Below, piece after piece: positions 8,599 to 16,878 of a stretch of DNA of 32,375 nucleotides. The stretch covers positions 670 through 33,044 of the forward strand of contig JAMCTA010000107.1 in assembly GCA_023381895.1 (NCBI GenBank). The letters are read 5' to 3'. Origin of the DNA: Chloroflexota bacterium (GTDB taxonomy: Bacteria > Chloroflexota > UBA4733). The notes below the pieces were generated by a model. The model saw only the letters and a program-made list of their open reading frames with translations, made no database searches and was not told the origin of the DNA. The position numbers and the translations under genes are program-made. How positions within the stretch are numbered: position 1 is the first letter of the stretch; each line of letters begins with the position of its first letter.

Positions 8599-10143
8599 TC
8601 AGTCATAGTGCTTGACCAAAGGCCACTGCCGCGGGAAGATCGGGCTCGTCGGGCCGGAGAGGACGTAGATGGGCAGGGTCTGCTCATAGCTCACGCAGTA
8701 CCGACACCGTTCCGTGGCGGCAAGCGTGATCTGGGCGTAGAGGGCCCGTACGCCCTGGATGTCCCTCGCCGAATACCCCACCACGATGAGCACCTGCCCC
8801 GTACACCTGCCCGGCCCCCACAGGTAGTAGTTGTTGTGCCCGCTGATCACTGGCGGCAGGTGGCCACGAGGGGCAAGCTGCTGGAGCGCGCCGGCCTCGC
8901 CATAGTTGCTGGTCAGCACACAGGCTTGCGCGCGCTGCGCGGGCGGCAGCGCGGCATAGACTTGCTCGACGGTTTGCGTGAGGCTATCCCAGCCTAGCCG
9001 GTCGCCAAGCACTTGCTGGAGGGACCCATAGACGCGCACGGCCGTGGCCGGCGGCAGGATGGGCATGACATCCGGCGCCAGCAGTATTCCGACGAGGGCC
9101 AGCAGGGCGACATAGGTCGGCCGCAGCCAGGCAAGCCGTGGTCGCAGGCGGAGTCGCTCGAACACCACCGCTCCAGCTGCAAAGAGCATGGGGTAGGCGG
9201 GAGCAAGGAAGTACGGCTTCGTGCGCAGGACGGTGAGCATCAGGTAGACGAAGACGAAGACCCAGCCCAGCAGACGATAGCGCGCGCCGGTCGTGCGAAA
9301 ATAGAATACCAGGCCGGCGACGGCCAGGGGGACGGCGATCGGGTTCATCTGGCCGAGCTGCGCGGCGAAGAAGGCCAGCGGGCCGGTGGCACCGACGCCG
9401 CCATAGTGGTGATAGAACTGCCATGTGGGCCAGCCGTTGAGGGCGTTCCAGAGGAGGTAGGGCAGCAGGCCCACGAAGGCGATGCCGGCCGCCAGCCACG
9501 GCCAGGGGGTGCGGAGGTAACGACGTTCGGGCGTGACTAGCAGGGCCAGGGCCAGGGCGAGGCAGAAGAAGAGCACGGTCAGCTTGGTCAATAGAGCGAC
9601 GGCGACGACCAGCCCGACGAGCAGCCACAGGCGCGGCGCGTCCTGCCGCAGCAGGCGCATGAGGAGGAGACTGGCGAGCGCCCACCAGAGCAGATCGAGC
9701 ACATCCATGGAGAAGATCGACCCGGCTGCCATGAAGACCAGGGTGAAGAGGGCTGCTACGCCGGCGACCAGTTGCGCTAACCGGCCACCGCCCAGTTCGC
9801 GCGCCATGAGGCCGGTGACGGCGACGATCAGGGCACAGACCAGCGCCGGGATGACGTGGATGGCCACCAGGCTGTCGCCGGCAATGACCCGCAGGAGCGC
9901 CGCCAGCCAGCCCATCAACAGCGGCTGATCGACGTAGCCGGCCTGCAGATGCCGGCCATCGGCGATGTAGTACAGCTCGTCACGAAAGTAGCCATAGTTG
10001 CCGGCGACGAGCATGTGGGCTACGAAGGCCACCCCGGCGAGGGTGGCCAGCAGCCCGGTCGCGGGCCGCACGATGGCGGGCTCGTGCGTGCGCGGAAGGA
10101 GTGTCCCGGCGCGCGGCGAAGCGACCGATCCCTCACGTCCCAT
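8599..10143 (-). CDS. Membrane glycosyltransferase, GT39/PMT-ArnT family
   Basis: A protein of 514 residues from ATG at 10143, chosen because GGAGGG lies 8 bases upstream. About eleven hydrophobic segments are visible in the first 370 residues. The first extracytoplasmic loop has YFRDELYYIADGRHLQAGY followed by VDQP, the acidic catalytic loop of GT-C (PMT/ArnT-like) enzymes that use polyprenyl-phosphate sugars. A soluble C-terminal domain (about 380-514) follows, with HNNYYLWGPG. It would transfer sugar to lipid or protein outside the membrane. It lies in the island between the kinase remnant and the IS element, and appears intact. The acceptor is unknown. Confidence 0.85.
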   Translation of the reverse strand: MGREGSVASPRAGTLLPRTHEPAIVRPATGLLATLAGVAFVAHMLVAGNYGYFRDELYYIADGRHLQAGYVDQPLLMGWLAALLRVIAGDSLVAIHVIPALVCALIVAVTGLMARELGGGRLAQLVAGVAALFTLVFMAAGSIFSMDVLDLLWWALASLLLMRLLRQDAPRLWLLVGLVVAVALLTKLTVLFFCLALALALLVTPERRYLRTPWPWLAAGIAFVGLLPYLLWNALNGWPTWQFYHHYGGVGATGPLAFFAAQLGQMNPIAVPLAVAGLVFYFRTTGARYRLLGWVFVFVYLMLTVLRTKPYFLAPAYPMLFAAGAVVFERLRLRPRLAWLRPTYVALLALVGILLAPDVMPILPPATAVRVYGSLQQVLGDRLGWDSLTQTVEQVYAALPPAQRAQACVLTSNYGEAGALQQLAPRGHLPPVISGHNNYYLWGPGRCTGQVLIVVGYSARDIQGVRALYAQITLAATERCRYCVSYEQTLPIYVLSGPTSPIFPRQWPLVKHYD

Positions 10144-10206
10144 CCTGCACGCCCTCCATACCTCGTGCTTGCACGAGTGCCTCCGCATTCGGCGATAGGA
10201 TAGCGT

Positions 10207-10226
10207 GTACTTGTTTACCGCGTTCA
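10207..10226 (+). repeat. Left terminal inverted repeat of the IS66 element
   Basis: Begins GTACTTGTTTACCGCGTTCA. It is the transposase 3' side of the element. The same end, extended to 26 identical bases, occurs alone at 7853-7878. Confidence 0.8.
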
Positions 10227-10333
10227 GTATAGTATAGCGCGGGAGGGCCGGTCAATAGCCGGCCGCTGCCTTTTGCCCTGTGCAGCCTGGCGCGAGGCCG
10301 CCACCCATCGCGCGGTCTTCCTGCCCGTCGTCG

Positions 10334-11769
10334 CTAGGGCCCGCGCGCGACGGCCGCGACCGGCTGCCCCGCCGCCGAACCGGTCAGCGGCAGCGCAACC
10401 GGTCGCGGCTGGCGCAGCAACGCCACCGCTGCCGCCAGGAAGTCGCGCCCCTGCTGCTGACACGTCCGGATGACGCTGCTCAGGACCGCGTGCGTCGTGG
10501 CCCCCCGGTCACTGCGGTTGCCCGCCGAGATCTTCCGCACCAGCACCGCCGGACGAATCGCCCGCTCGGCGGCGTTGTTCGTCGGCGCCAGCCCCTCGAC
10601 GTACAGGAAGGTGAAGAGCTGCGTGCGGTGCTTGCGCAGCAGCTTCACCAGCCGGGCGTTGTCCGGGTCGGGTTGCTCCGCCTCCAGCAGCCGATCCAGC
10701 GCCGCCTCCAGCTTCCGACACGCCTGCTGATAGCGCGCCTCGCCCAGCCGCTCGCGCCGTTCGCGCAACGTCATCGCCCCCCGCAGCAGCCGCGCCACCC
10801 GCCGGCTCAGCGCCGCCGCCGCCCCGGTCTTGGCCGCCTGCACCTCGCCGCAGCGCCGCAGCAGGTGGCCGGTGCATTTGTGCTGCCGGTAGGGCAGCGC
10901 ATCGTAGGCCAGGAAGCAGTCGCACTCAAAATCCCGGCGAAGTCCTGGCCCAGCACCCGCTCCGCCACTTCGTGGGAGCGCCGCCGGTCGATCGTGTAAA
11001 CGGTCAGCGCCTTGCTGGTGAAGACCCAGAGCCAGGCGTTGCGCCCCCCGATCTTCCAGCCCGTCTCGTCAGCGTTGACGACCGGCTGCTGGCGCAGCGT
11101 CGTCAGCAGCACCTGGTAGGTCGGCTCCGCCTTCGCCGCCAGCCGCTGCCCCGCCCGCGCCAGCGTGCCCGGGGCGACCCGCAGGCCGAAGGCCTCCTCC
11201 AGGACGTGCGCCACTTTGCGATACGGCACGCCCAGCCCGTGCTTGAGTTCGGCCGCCAAGCCCAACGCCCGGGGACCGATCTGCACCGCCGCCGCTCCCA
11301 GCGCGTCCGAGGTCTGCTCGGGATGCCGCGCCTGAAAGCGTGCGCCACACGCCGCACAGCGCGCCGTCTCGACGTTGAACTGGGTGACGACCGGCGTGAC
11401 CGGGGGAATCTCGACCTGGTACTGCACCTGGATGGTGTGGTCGATCAGCTCGCCGCCGCACGTCAGGCAGCTGGCGTGCGCCAGCGTGACCTCCAGGGTC
11501 CGATTGACCTGGGGCGGCTGCTCCCGGTGCGCCGACGGATGCCCCGCTTTCTTGCCGGGCCGCTGCGGCTGCTCCTTCGGCGGCCCCTTGGAGAACGGCG
11601 CCGCCTGCCGCTTGCCGGCCCGACGGGCCGCCTCGAGCTGCTCCAGCGCCGCCTTCAGCGCGGCTTCGAGTTCGACCACGCGCTGCTCCAATGCGGCCAC
11701 GCGTCTCCTCAGGGCGGCATTCTCGGCGATCAAGGCTCCGTCGCTGGGCGGCCAGGCGTCTGCTATCAT
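10334..11769 (-). pseudogene. IS66 transposase, disrupted by a frameshift
   Basis: Reading from ATG at 11769, the N-terminus is a coiled coil (LRRRVAALEQRVVELEAALK) with a basic linker. An IS66 zinc-finger region follows (CLTCGG and CAACGARF), then the DDE core beginning VVNADETGWKIGG with the first catalytic Asp. Near 10936 the frame breaks: continuing in the next frame gives CDCFLAYDALPYRQHKCTGH, carrying the second Asp, and then NNAAERAIRP with the Glu and the usual C-terminus (THAVLSSVIRTCQQQGRDFL). One missing base explains it. The catalytic triad is thus split over two frames, and the element is probably dead unless the base is a sequencing error or recoded. Total length would be about 478 residues. 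Confidence 0.85.
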
Positions 11770-11824
11770 CACGCCTCTATTGAACACCACCTGTCAAGCC
11801 GACCTTGCCTGCCCGCCTCCCCGC

Positions 11825-11844
11825 GGAACACGGTAAACAAGTAC
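11825..11844 (-). repeat. Right terminal inverted repeat of the IS66 element
   Basis: Read on the minus strand it begins GTACTTGTTTACCGTGTTCC, matching the left end at the outer 14 bases and then imperfectly. It abuts foreign coding sequence at 11845. Confidence 0.8.
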
Positions 11845-12119
11845 TCCGAAACAAGCTGCTCAATCTCCTTGGATATGAAGAGATCACGGCGTTGAATCTG
11901 GGGTTTCCAGCCGGACAGAATAAGCCGGATGGGCGCGGGCAGTGGTCGAAGAACAAGTGGGCTGACGTCACACAGCACCTTACCGATCAGGTGACGGTTG
12001 ACATCGACAAACTGCTCCTTGTCAAAGAGCTATACGAGCAGACCCTTATTTACGTGCGCTATGGCGCCAAAGCTGCAGGCAAAGAAGGCAACGGCGATGG
12101 CGTCCCCGCGAAAGCCTAA
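11845..12119 (+). pseudogene. Unidentified C-terminal gene fragment (CRISPR-linked by context)
   Basis: About 91 codons read in from the IS right end (RNKLLNLLGYEEITALNLGF onward) to TAA at 12119. The start is missing. The end is helical and charged, with VDIDKLLLVKELYEQTLIYV, and finishes in a Gly/Lys-rich tail. I do not recognise the family. Its stop overlaps the start of the downstream RAMP gene by 20 bases, typical of one operon, so it is likely part of the same type III-like CRISPR effector module, for example a small subunit or another RAMP. The IS insertion or a later deletion removed the 5' part. Confidence 0.5.
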
Positions 12120-13203
12120 GCCATCTTCTCGGCGGCGAAAGCGTCAGGGGCAGCGTAAAGCTTCCCATGTTCTGCCCCCAGCAATGAGCGAACCAAGAAC
12201 TGCCGACCGGACGCGGTCTGAACCAGACCGCGCTCCCCCACCCTCGCCAGGCTGGGTCGCCTACGAAGTGGTATTTCAACTCCTCGCGCCCATGCACATT
12301 GGCTGGCGCAAGATCGGCAACCTGATGCAGACGCGGCCCTACGTGCCCTCCAAGAATGTGTGGGGTGCCCTCACGGCTCGCCTGACCCGAGACAGAGCGG
12401 AAATGGCGGGCCGGAAGGCAAGTTCTCAAGACTATCGCCGTGTCGGCGACGAGGTCAACGAGCGCCTGACCTTCACCTACCTCTTCCCAGCGCTGATCTC
12501 GGATCCACTTCATGCGCTCTACCCTGTCCAAGCTGACGGTGGTGTGGTCTACGGCCGCGTGGGGCTATTGCCGGAGCGCTTCGAATACCTCATACTCGAC
12601 AGTAATGCTGGCACCGCACTGGATATCCAGCGCGGCGCGGCTGAAGAAGGCAGCCTCCACGAGGTGGAAATGATCCGCCCACGCACGCGGCCACTGGATG
12701 GCGCCAGCTTGGACGGCCTCGGCGATGGCGATACCGATGGGGATGGGCTCGGTGCTACCGTCTACCTCGTCGGCTATGTTCTGGTGAGCGATGGTGGCGT
12801 ACCTGGATGGCAAGATGCATGCCAGCGTCTACAACTGGGCGGTGAGGGCCGCTATGGTTGGGGGCGCGTGCGTCTAACCAGTTGTAGACCGGCGCCATCA
12901 GTAAGCTTATTCGGCCTTTGCGAGATGGTCGAGCCGTTGGCAGATCGACCGATACTCATTGTGGGAGGGAAAAGGCCGACCCTGGCTCATACTCTTGCCA
13001 TGGAGTTCGACGGTGCGAAGGCTGTGACAGGCGTATCCGGCATCATAGAACCATTGGTCGGTCGAGAGACGCGTATGGAGAAGAAGCCCGGCTTTGGGGC
13101 GGTGCCAGCCCGGGCTCGCATCTGCTGGGCACCCGGCGCGACGTTTGAACAACAGACTCGCATCGAAATCGGACCCTACGGCATTTGGCAGGCGGATGCA
13201 TAA
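12100..13203 (+). CDS. RAMP-superfamily protein, type III CRISPR-Cas effector-like
   Basis: A protein of 367 residues if ATG 12100 is used (GAAGG 7 bases upstream, overlapping the previous gene); ATG 12184 is an alternative that drops a basic tail. The core starts VAYEVVFQLLAPMHIGWRKI, a ferredoxin-like first strand. RPYVPSKNVWGALTARLTRD resembles the RAMP pattern where a P-x-S/G-x-x-x-x-G turn starts the first helix. Near residue 260 is LGGEGRYGWGRVRL, the glycine-rich loop characteristic of Cas5/Cas6/Cas7-type RAMP proteins that bind crRNA. It is therefore a probable subunit of a type III effector. No cas10, cas1 or cas2, and no repeat array, is in the island, so the system is incomplete here. 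The exact subunit cannot be assigned. Confidence 0.65.
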   Translation, partial: ASPRKPKPSSRRRKRQGQRKASHVLPPAMSEPRTADRTRSEPDRAPPPSPGWVAYEVVFQLLAPMHIGWRKIGNLMQTRPYVPSKNVWGALTARLTRDRAEMAGRKASSQDYRRVGDEVNERLTFTYLFPALISDPLHALYPVQADGGVVYGRVGLLPERFEYLILDSNAGTALDIQRGAAEEGSLHEVEMIRPRTRPLDGASLDGLGDGDTDGDGLGATVYLVGYVLVSDGGVPGWQDACQRLQLGGEGRYGWGRVRLTSCRPAPSVSLFGLCEMVEPLADRPILIVGGKRPTLAHTLAMEFDGAKAVTGVSGIIEPLVGRETRMEKKPGFGAVPARARICWAPGATFEQQTRIEIGPYGIWQADA

Positions 13204-13325
13204 CGATCACCGTTTACCCCTCCTGACTATGGCATCGTCAGGACGAACGGGCAGCTTGGTGAATGTCGGCGATGAGAATGATCCAGACTGATGGCTGGCC
13301 AGGCGACGAGAAGGGAGGGAAACGC

Positions 13326-13750
13326 GTGGCAGAGAATCCGGCGCCCTTGCTTCCAGAAGCGGCCGTCCAACAAGCGCGGCGATTGGCGCCAGCCATTCGC
13401 AATGGGCAGATCGCGCCGCTGGTAGGCTCCGGCCTCTCCATCCCATGCGGGCTGCCCGGCTGGGGAGAGCTGATCGACCGGCTTATCCTCGCCTGGAAGC
13501 AGTGGGATCCTTCTTCAGCGGCGCGTCTGCTCAACGACGATCCCTACATCCGACTCATGCGCAGGACCTTCAAGGATGATCTGGCGTTGGCCGGCTACCT
13601 CCGCCGCCGTATCGACGAAGAACATCGTCTCAATCCGACGGTAGAGTTGCAGTCCTTCGGCGAGTTGCTCTACGCTGCGCTCTATCCGACGTTGCCGGAA
13701 ACCGGACCGGTCTTCGTCCCCCAGCCGAGCCACGTACACCGCCACCTGGT
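13326..13750 (+). pseudogene. SIR2-like domain protein, 5' fragment
   Basis: GTG start at 13326 with GGGAGGG 6 bases upstream. About 140 residues follow. GSGLSIPCGLPGW (34-46) is the N-terminal NAD-binding signature of SIR2-like domains (the GAG-S-x-GIP-W pattern). Helices resembling defence-type SIR2 proteins follow (FKDDLALAGYLRRRIDEEH). The expected middle of the domain, including the TTN-D motif, is absent. Around 13735-13760 the frame loses sense while a GAF sequence appears in another frame, so this gene was cut by a deletion. SIR2-like NADases are frequent effectors in anti-phage systems, and with the adjacent RAMP gene this fits a defence island. The open frame continues to 13958 but without recognisable sequence. 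Confidence 0.65.
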
Positions 13751-14110
13751 CGCCGGCTCTTCTCGGCCAACCCGGAACGGCCGACGGGAGTCGCAGGGCG
13801 GGTGTTCGTCTCTGGCGACCTCGTGCGTCTCTCACGCAACGATCCACTGCACGACTACGGGATGCCTGCTGACGAGCGACAGGCGTCAGATGACTATGCG
13901 GGGATCGTCTCCGTGCCAATTGTCGATTGGGCAAGCGGTGGTGTACTGCTCGGCGTGATCTATGTGACCACTACGCGTGTCGACGGAGCGCTGTTCGACC
14001 TTCCGCGCACCAGGACGGGTGGTCTCGATGAGCGGTCGCTCGATGATCTCTACGCCTGGCTGGCCGACTGCGCGCTTGCCCTTCTGGCGGATTGCCGGGC
14101 GCTACACTGA
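13751..14110 (+). pseudogene. GAF-domain protein, 3' fragment
   Basis: About 119 codons in a different frame from the SIR2 fragment, beginning near RRLFSANPERPTGVAGRVF and ending at TGA 14108-14110. PTGVAGRVFVSGDLVRLSR and YAGIVSVPIVDW followed by GVLLGVIYVTTT are classic GAF elements. A terminal helix SLDDLYAWLADCALALLADC follows. The N-terminal half of the domain and any start are missing. It appears joined to the SIR2 piece by a deletion; alternatively one gene carries a frameshift, but the missing SIR2 core argues against that. Confidence 0.55.
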
Positions 14111-14195
14111 AGGCTCGGCCTTGGGAAGCGACGCCAAGTCAGGTGTGTCTCGTTTACCGTGTGCTATAGTCAAGGGAACGAGAAGGGAGGCGTGC

Positions 14196-14423
14196 ATGCC
14201 GACGGAAACCCACGGGCATGGCTATCGCCCTGCCGGGCGCACGATGCGTGTCGGGTCCAGCACCATCCGGGTCATTCAGCTCCCTCAGCTACCCGTCGAG
14301 GACCAGCAGGATGGTAAGGTGGCCTTCATTCCGGGTGGGAGTTCCCGTCCCGGGAAATACCCGGAACTGGAGCGCCTGAAGGCGCGATTCCGCAAGGAGC
14401 CAGAGGCCGTTCCCGCCGAATAG
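14196..14423 (+). CDS. Small hypothetical protein (75 aa)
   Basis: ATG at 14196 with AAGGGAGG 7 bases upstream, and TATAGT 28 bases before the start as a possible -10 box. The product MPTETHGHGYRPAG... has no membrane segment. It contains a short beta-rich part (MRVGSSTIRVIQL) and a basic C-terminal helix (YPELERLKARFRKEPEA). I do not recognise a family. It lies in the island after the GAF remnant, has its own apparent expression signals, and could be a small regulator, but nothing in the sequence proves function. Confidence 0.5.
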   Translation: MPTETHGHGYRPAGRTMRVGSSTIRVIQLPQLPVEDQQDGKVAFIPGGSSRPGKYPELERLKARFRKEPEAVPAE

Positions 14424-15056
14424 ACGTGGTAGGGGCTGCATTGCGCACTACCCAAATCTCCGCTCCCCGACGTCTGCTGAGCGGTCCGGGTAGCCCTACT
14501 GATGTTAGCAGCAGGCGAGTGCGCGGTCTGCGCCGTGCCTTGATCGTGACTCTGAGTTGACCCGGCGGCACTGCCACCCCTGCTTCACGATCGCCCGCAG
14601 CATGGAACAGTTGGCATCTTATGCGCCCCGGCTCGAAGCGATAGCGATTCGCTTCTCTCCCGATCCGACGACAGTCTTTGCTCGCTCTCTGCGGCTCAGC
14701 CCGTATGGGGCCACTGTGCGACGCGGCGGTGGGCGCCATCCCCCAAGCGGTGGGGCCACGCTCTCCCCGCCGTCCCCATCGCCTCGCCCGCCTCTCCCAC
14801 TATGTGGTCTTCTCAGTTAATGCACGTCGGCACCATTCCGAGTTATGTCAGGAGTTGACGGCGAAGATGCCCGAGTGAGGCATCGAGAAGGTTGATCGTC
14901 GTCGCCTAGCGCCCCCTTCAAAGGCTTCGCCGTAGACCAAAAAGTAGCCCAATCCGGTCGTTGCGGGCCGTGCCGCCGCGTTCCAAACCGTCAAAGTCCC
15001 AGACAGTTCCAGAGGCGGAGGGACGGCGCGGGACGACCCACAACCGGTCCGGACTA
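14424..15056. other. Gene-poor end of the island
   Basis: There is no supportable gene here. Several open frames overlap without ribosome-binding sites or recognisable sequence. A short plus-strand segment near 14796-14878 (LSHYVVFSVNARRHHSELCQ) is vaguely like an IS200-type transposase start but too short to call. The region ends at the second att repeat. Confidence 0.6.
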
Positions 15057-15103
15057 TTTCGTAAACAGCAAGTCGTCAGTTCGAATCTGACCGTCGGCTC
15101 TCT
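15057..15103 (+). repeat. attR-like direct repeat (orphan tRNA-Thr 3' fragment)
   Basis: An exact copy of 7539-7585, the 3' part of the tRNA-Thr gene from the anticodon loop onward. No acceptor 5' strand or D arm precedes it, so it is not a functional tRNA. It marks the distal end of the island. Confidence 0.85.
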
Positions 15104-15416
15104 GGGAGCACAGGGGGCTTCCCCGTTGTTCCGGCACTTGACCCCATTTTGCCCCGGAGCGCGCAGCTTCCCTGTGCGAGGCCGTCGTGAATGCTCGTCG
15201 GATACCGCGCGTGAGGAGGGCGCTGTTACCGCGTGACTAGGGCAGCCGCGCCAGTACGGCGCCCGTCCCTCCCTCGCTCGATAGAACTCGTCAATGCCGG
15301 TGCGGCCGACACTGGCCACGAGTCGCCTCCGGGCGGACGCCGCGACCATCGTCGGGCCAGCGCATGGCGCCGTGCGATGATCCGCGCGGCAAGCTGAGCG
15401 TGGGCATCGGCGGCGC
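15104..15416. other. Intergenic, nothing recognised
   Basis: GC-rich DNA between the orphan tRNA fragment and the stop of the DUF6308-like gene. The overlapping open frames look like frame shadows. No terminator or repeat was seen. Confidence 0.5.
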
Positions 15417-16157
15417 CTAGCCCGCTTGTCGGGGCAGCGTCTGCCCACTGATCGCTGGCGGCAGGGGGGGCGTCGCCGTGGCCGATGCGCTGCCCGCCTC
15501 GTTCGGGTCGGGCCTGGACATCCAGATGAGGAGGTCGCAAAGGCGCAGGACGCTGAGGGCCGCCCGCCGTTGGACGCCGGGATCGGGGCTCGCGGCTAGC
15601 TTCAGTCGCATGGCCTCGACCGCCGCCTGCTGATCGGGGGCAAGGAGGTCGTTCCGAATGGCCTGCCAGTAGGATTGCACTGGCGGGTACGCTACTCCGG
15701 CCAGCTTGCCGGCTTCCAGGCGATACAAGCGCTCGACTTCCGAATCGACGATCGGGAAGAACGCCGGCCGCTTGAGGTGCAGCAGCTTGCTGGCGATCCC
15801 CCATCCGACGCCGGGACACGCATCGAAGTAGTCATGCAGCGCGACGCCCGCTGTTTGGAGCGCGGAGCCGGGCGTCGCGTCTTCGAGCCGCGCGTCGATG
15901 GGCAGGCCCTGCCACGGGGCGTCCGTCCCTGCTGCCACCAGGGCGTCGGCAACCCTCGTGGCGAAGCCGACCATGCCGCTCGCTATGAGCCGACCGATGT
16001 CCGAGCCGTCGACGCCGTTCCAGCCGCCCCCGCCGGCAAAGTCGTACCGCTCCAACGTCGCCTGCGGGAAGGCCGTCACCAGCTCGACGGCGAGCGGTAA
16101 TGGAACGCGCAGCTTGCCCCCGGCGAAGCTGAAGGCCTCTCGCACGTCCGCCGCCAT
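15417..16157 (-). CDS. DUF6308-like protein
   Basis: A protein of 246 residues from ATG 16157. It has a middle segment FDACPGVGWGIASKLLHLKR followed by PAFFPIVDSEV, close to the pattern G-W-V-T-A-S-K-L-L-x-R-K-R-P-x-x-x-P-V-x-D-S that I associate with DUF6308-family proteins. This suggests a helix-hairpin-helix-like or adenine-glycosylase-like DNA-binding element, but that is inference. The C-terminal 25 residues are low-complexity Ala/Ser/Thr/Pro. The Shine-Dalgarno site is weak, so the start is uncertain. It stands alone just outside the island. The function is unknown; related genes occur in accessory regions. Confidence 0.65.
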   Translation of the reverse strand: MAADVREAFSFAGGKLRVPLPLAVELVTAFPQATLERYDFAGGGGWNGVDGSDIGRLIASGMVGFATRVADALVAAGTDAPWQGLPIDARLEDATPGSALQTAGVALHDYFDACPGVGWGIASKLLHLKRPAFFPIVDSEVERLYRLEAGKLAGVAYPPVQSYWQAIRNDLLAPDQQAAVEAMRLKLAASPDPGVQRRAALSVLRLCDLLIWMSRPDPNEAGSASATATPPLPPAISGQTLPRQAG

Positions 16158-16878
16158 CCAATCTTGCTGCTTGCCCGATTGCTCGCGCTAAGGGCTAGGC
16201 CACTATAGCAGCCTCGCCCCCGATTCGCCGTCGTATCCTGGAACGGCAGCAGACATTCAAGACGCGTGGAGCCGCGGCGGATTGATGGCGCTTGGCCACT
16301 CAGCCGCCAGCTGGAAGGGAGGGCAAAGGGGGTATTGGGAGGAACCATATGGCGAAGGGAAGGGGATACGCGATGGGCATGCCCGATGCCGAGGTTGTGG
16401 CGCAGCCGGGCGACGCCCGGGCGCTCCGCGCCGCCTGCTTCCCGATGAACACTGACAGACGGCTTGGAGGAGAGAGCGGCAAACCTTACATTCGCGCCGA
16501 GCATACCGGTCGCTGCGCTACTTGACAGCTACATGTGCGCTACTTGTCCTCACCAGGCCGAGTCACCCGGCGGACTAGCGCTCAAGAAGCCGACGCACCC
16601 GTCAGGTGATCAGGGCTGTCCCGCTGGTCAGAAAGGCTCACCTTTCGGACAGCTAGCGACGAACGCCCCCGCGTGCAGCACCGGGACCACGTCGCTCGCG
16701 TCTAACTCGGCGGCCATGGCGATGTCGCCCTGCAGGCCCCGCTCTCGGAGCTCCCTGCCGGAGCTGCACGCCTGGAGCTACGCCAGCAGATCTGGAGCGA
16801 CGCTACGGAATGCGGCGGCGGTCGGAGGGGGCCGCCGCTTGCAATGCCGCAATGCGGAAGCGCCGGTGTCGCCAGGAA
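16158..16878. other. Long region without a clear gene
   Basis: No confident gene over about 720 bases. A 58-codon plus-strand frame from ATG 16350 has GGAGG 6 bases upstream but an unconvincing product. On the minus strand, around 16650-16760, a frame reading ELRERGLQGDIAMAAELDAS and then DVVPVL looks protein-like but has no start. It could be the decayed partner of the small protein at 16879-17247. Confidence 0.4.

Larger units (their letters stand above)
10207..11844 (-). mobile_element. IS66-family insertion sequence (ISBst12-like, transposase only)
   Basis: The 1638-base element ends in inverted repeats, left 10207-10226 and right 11825-11844, sharing GTACTTGTTTACCG then a C/T difference and GTTC. 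It encodes a single IS66-type transposase on the minus strand and lacks the small tnpA and tnpB genes, as in the ISBst12 subgroup. The flanks (GATAGCGT on the left, TCCGAAAC on the right) show no target duplication, so at least one flank was rearranged after insertion. The right end truncates a plus-strand coding fragment. Confidence 0.85.
7539..15103. mobile_element. Genomic island inserted at tRNA-Thr (decayed)
   Basis: The island is bounded by two exact 47-base direct repeats: the 3' end of the tRNA gene plus 4 bases (7539-7585), and a second copy at 15057-15103 that lacks the rest of a tRNA. A tyrosine-integrase C-terminus lies 130 bases inside the tRNA end, as expected for a tRNA-targeting integrative element. 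The cargo is an IS scar, a truncated kinase, a glycosyltransferase, an IS66 element, CRISPR type III-like genes and SIR2/GAF remnants. With the integrase broken, the element can no longer move by itself. The boundaries are seen in the sequence; one insertion event for all the cargo is inference, because later deletions and IS activity have reshaped it. Confidence 0.8.

Noticed and set aside
14153..14169. Third degenerate IS end (GTTTACCGTGTGCTATAG)
   Set aside because: It resembles the IS66 end in part, but the spacing differs and no IS sequence follows; it is more likely part of the promoter of the small gene.
14796..14878. IS200-like transposase fragment
   Set aside because: About 27 codons with only vague resemblance; no HUH motif or flanking structure.
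11845..15056. CRISPR repeat array in the island
   Set aside because: No regularly spaced repeats were seen on either strand despite the RAMP gene.
16350..16525. 58-codon small gene with GGAGG upstream
   Set aside because: The translation has no structure or family and the region appears degenerate; not enough evidence.
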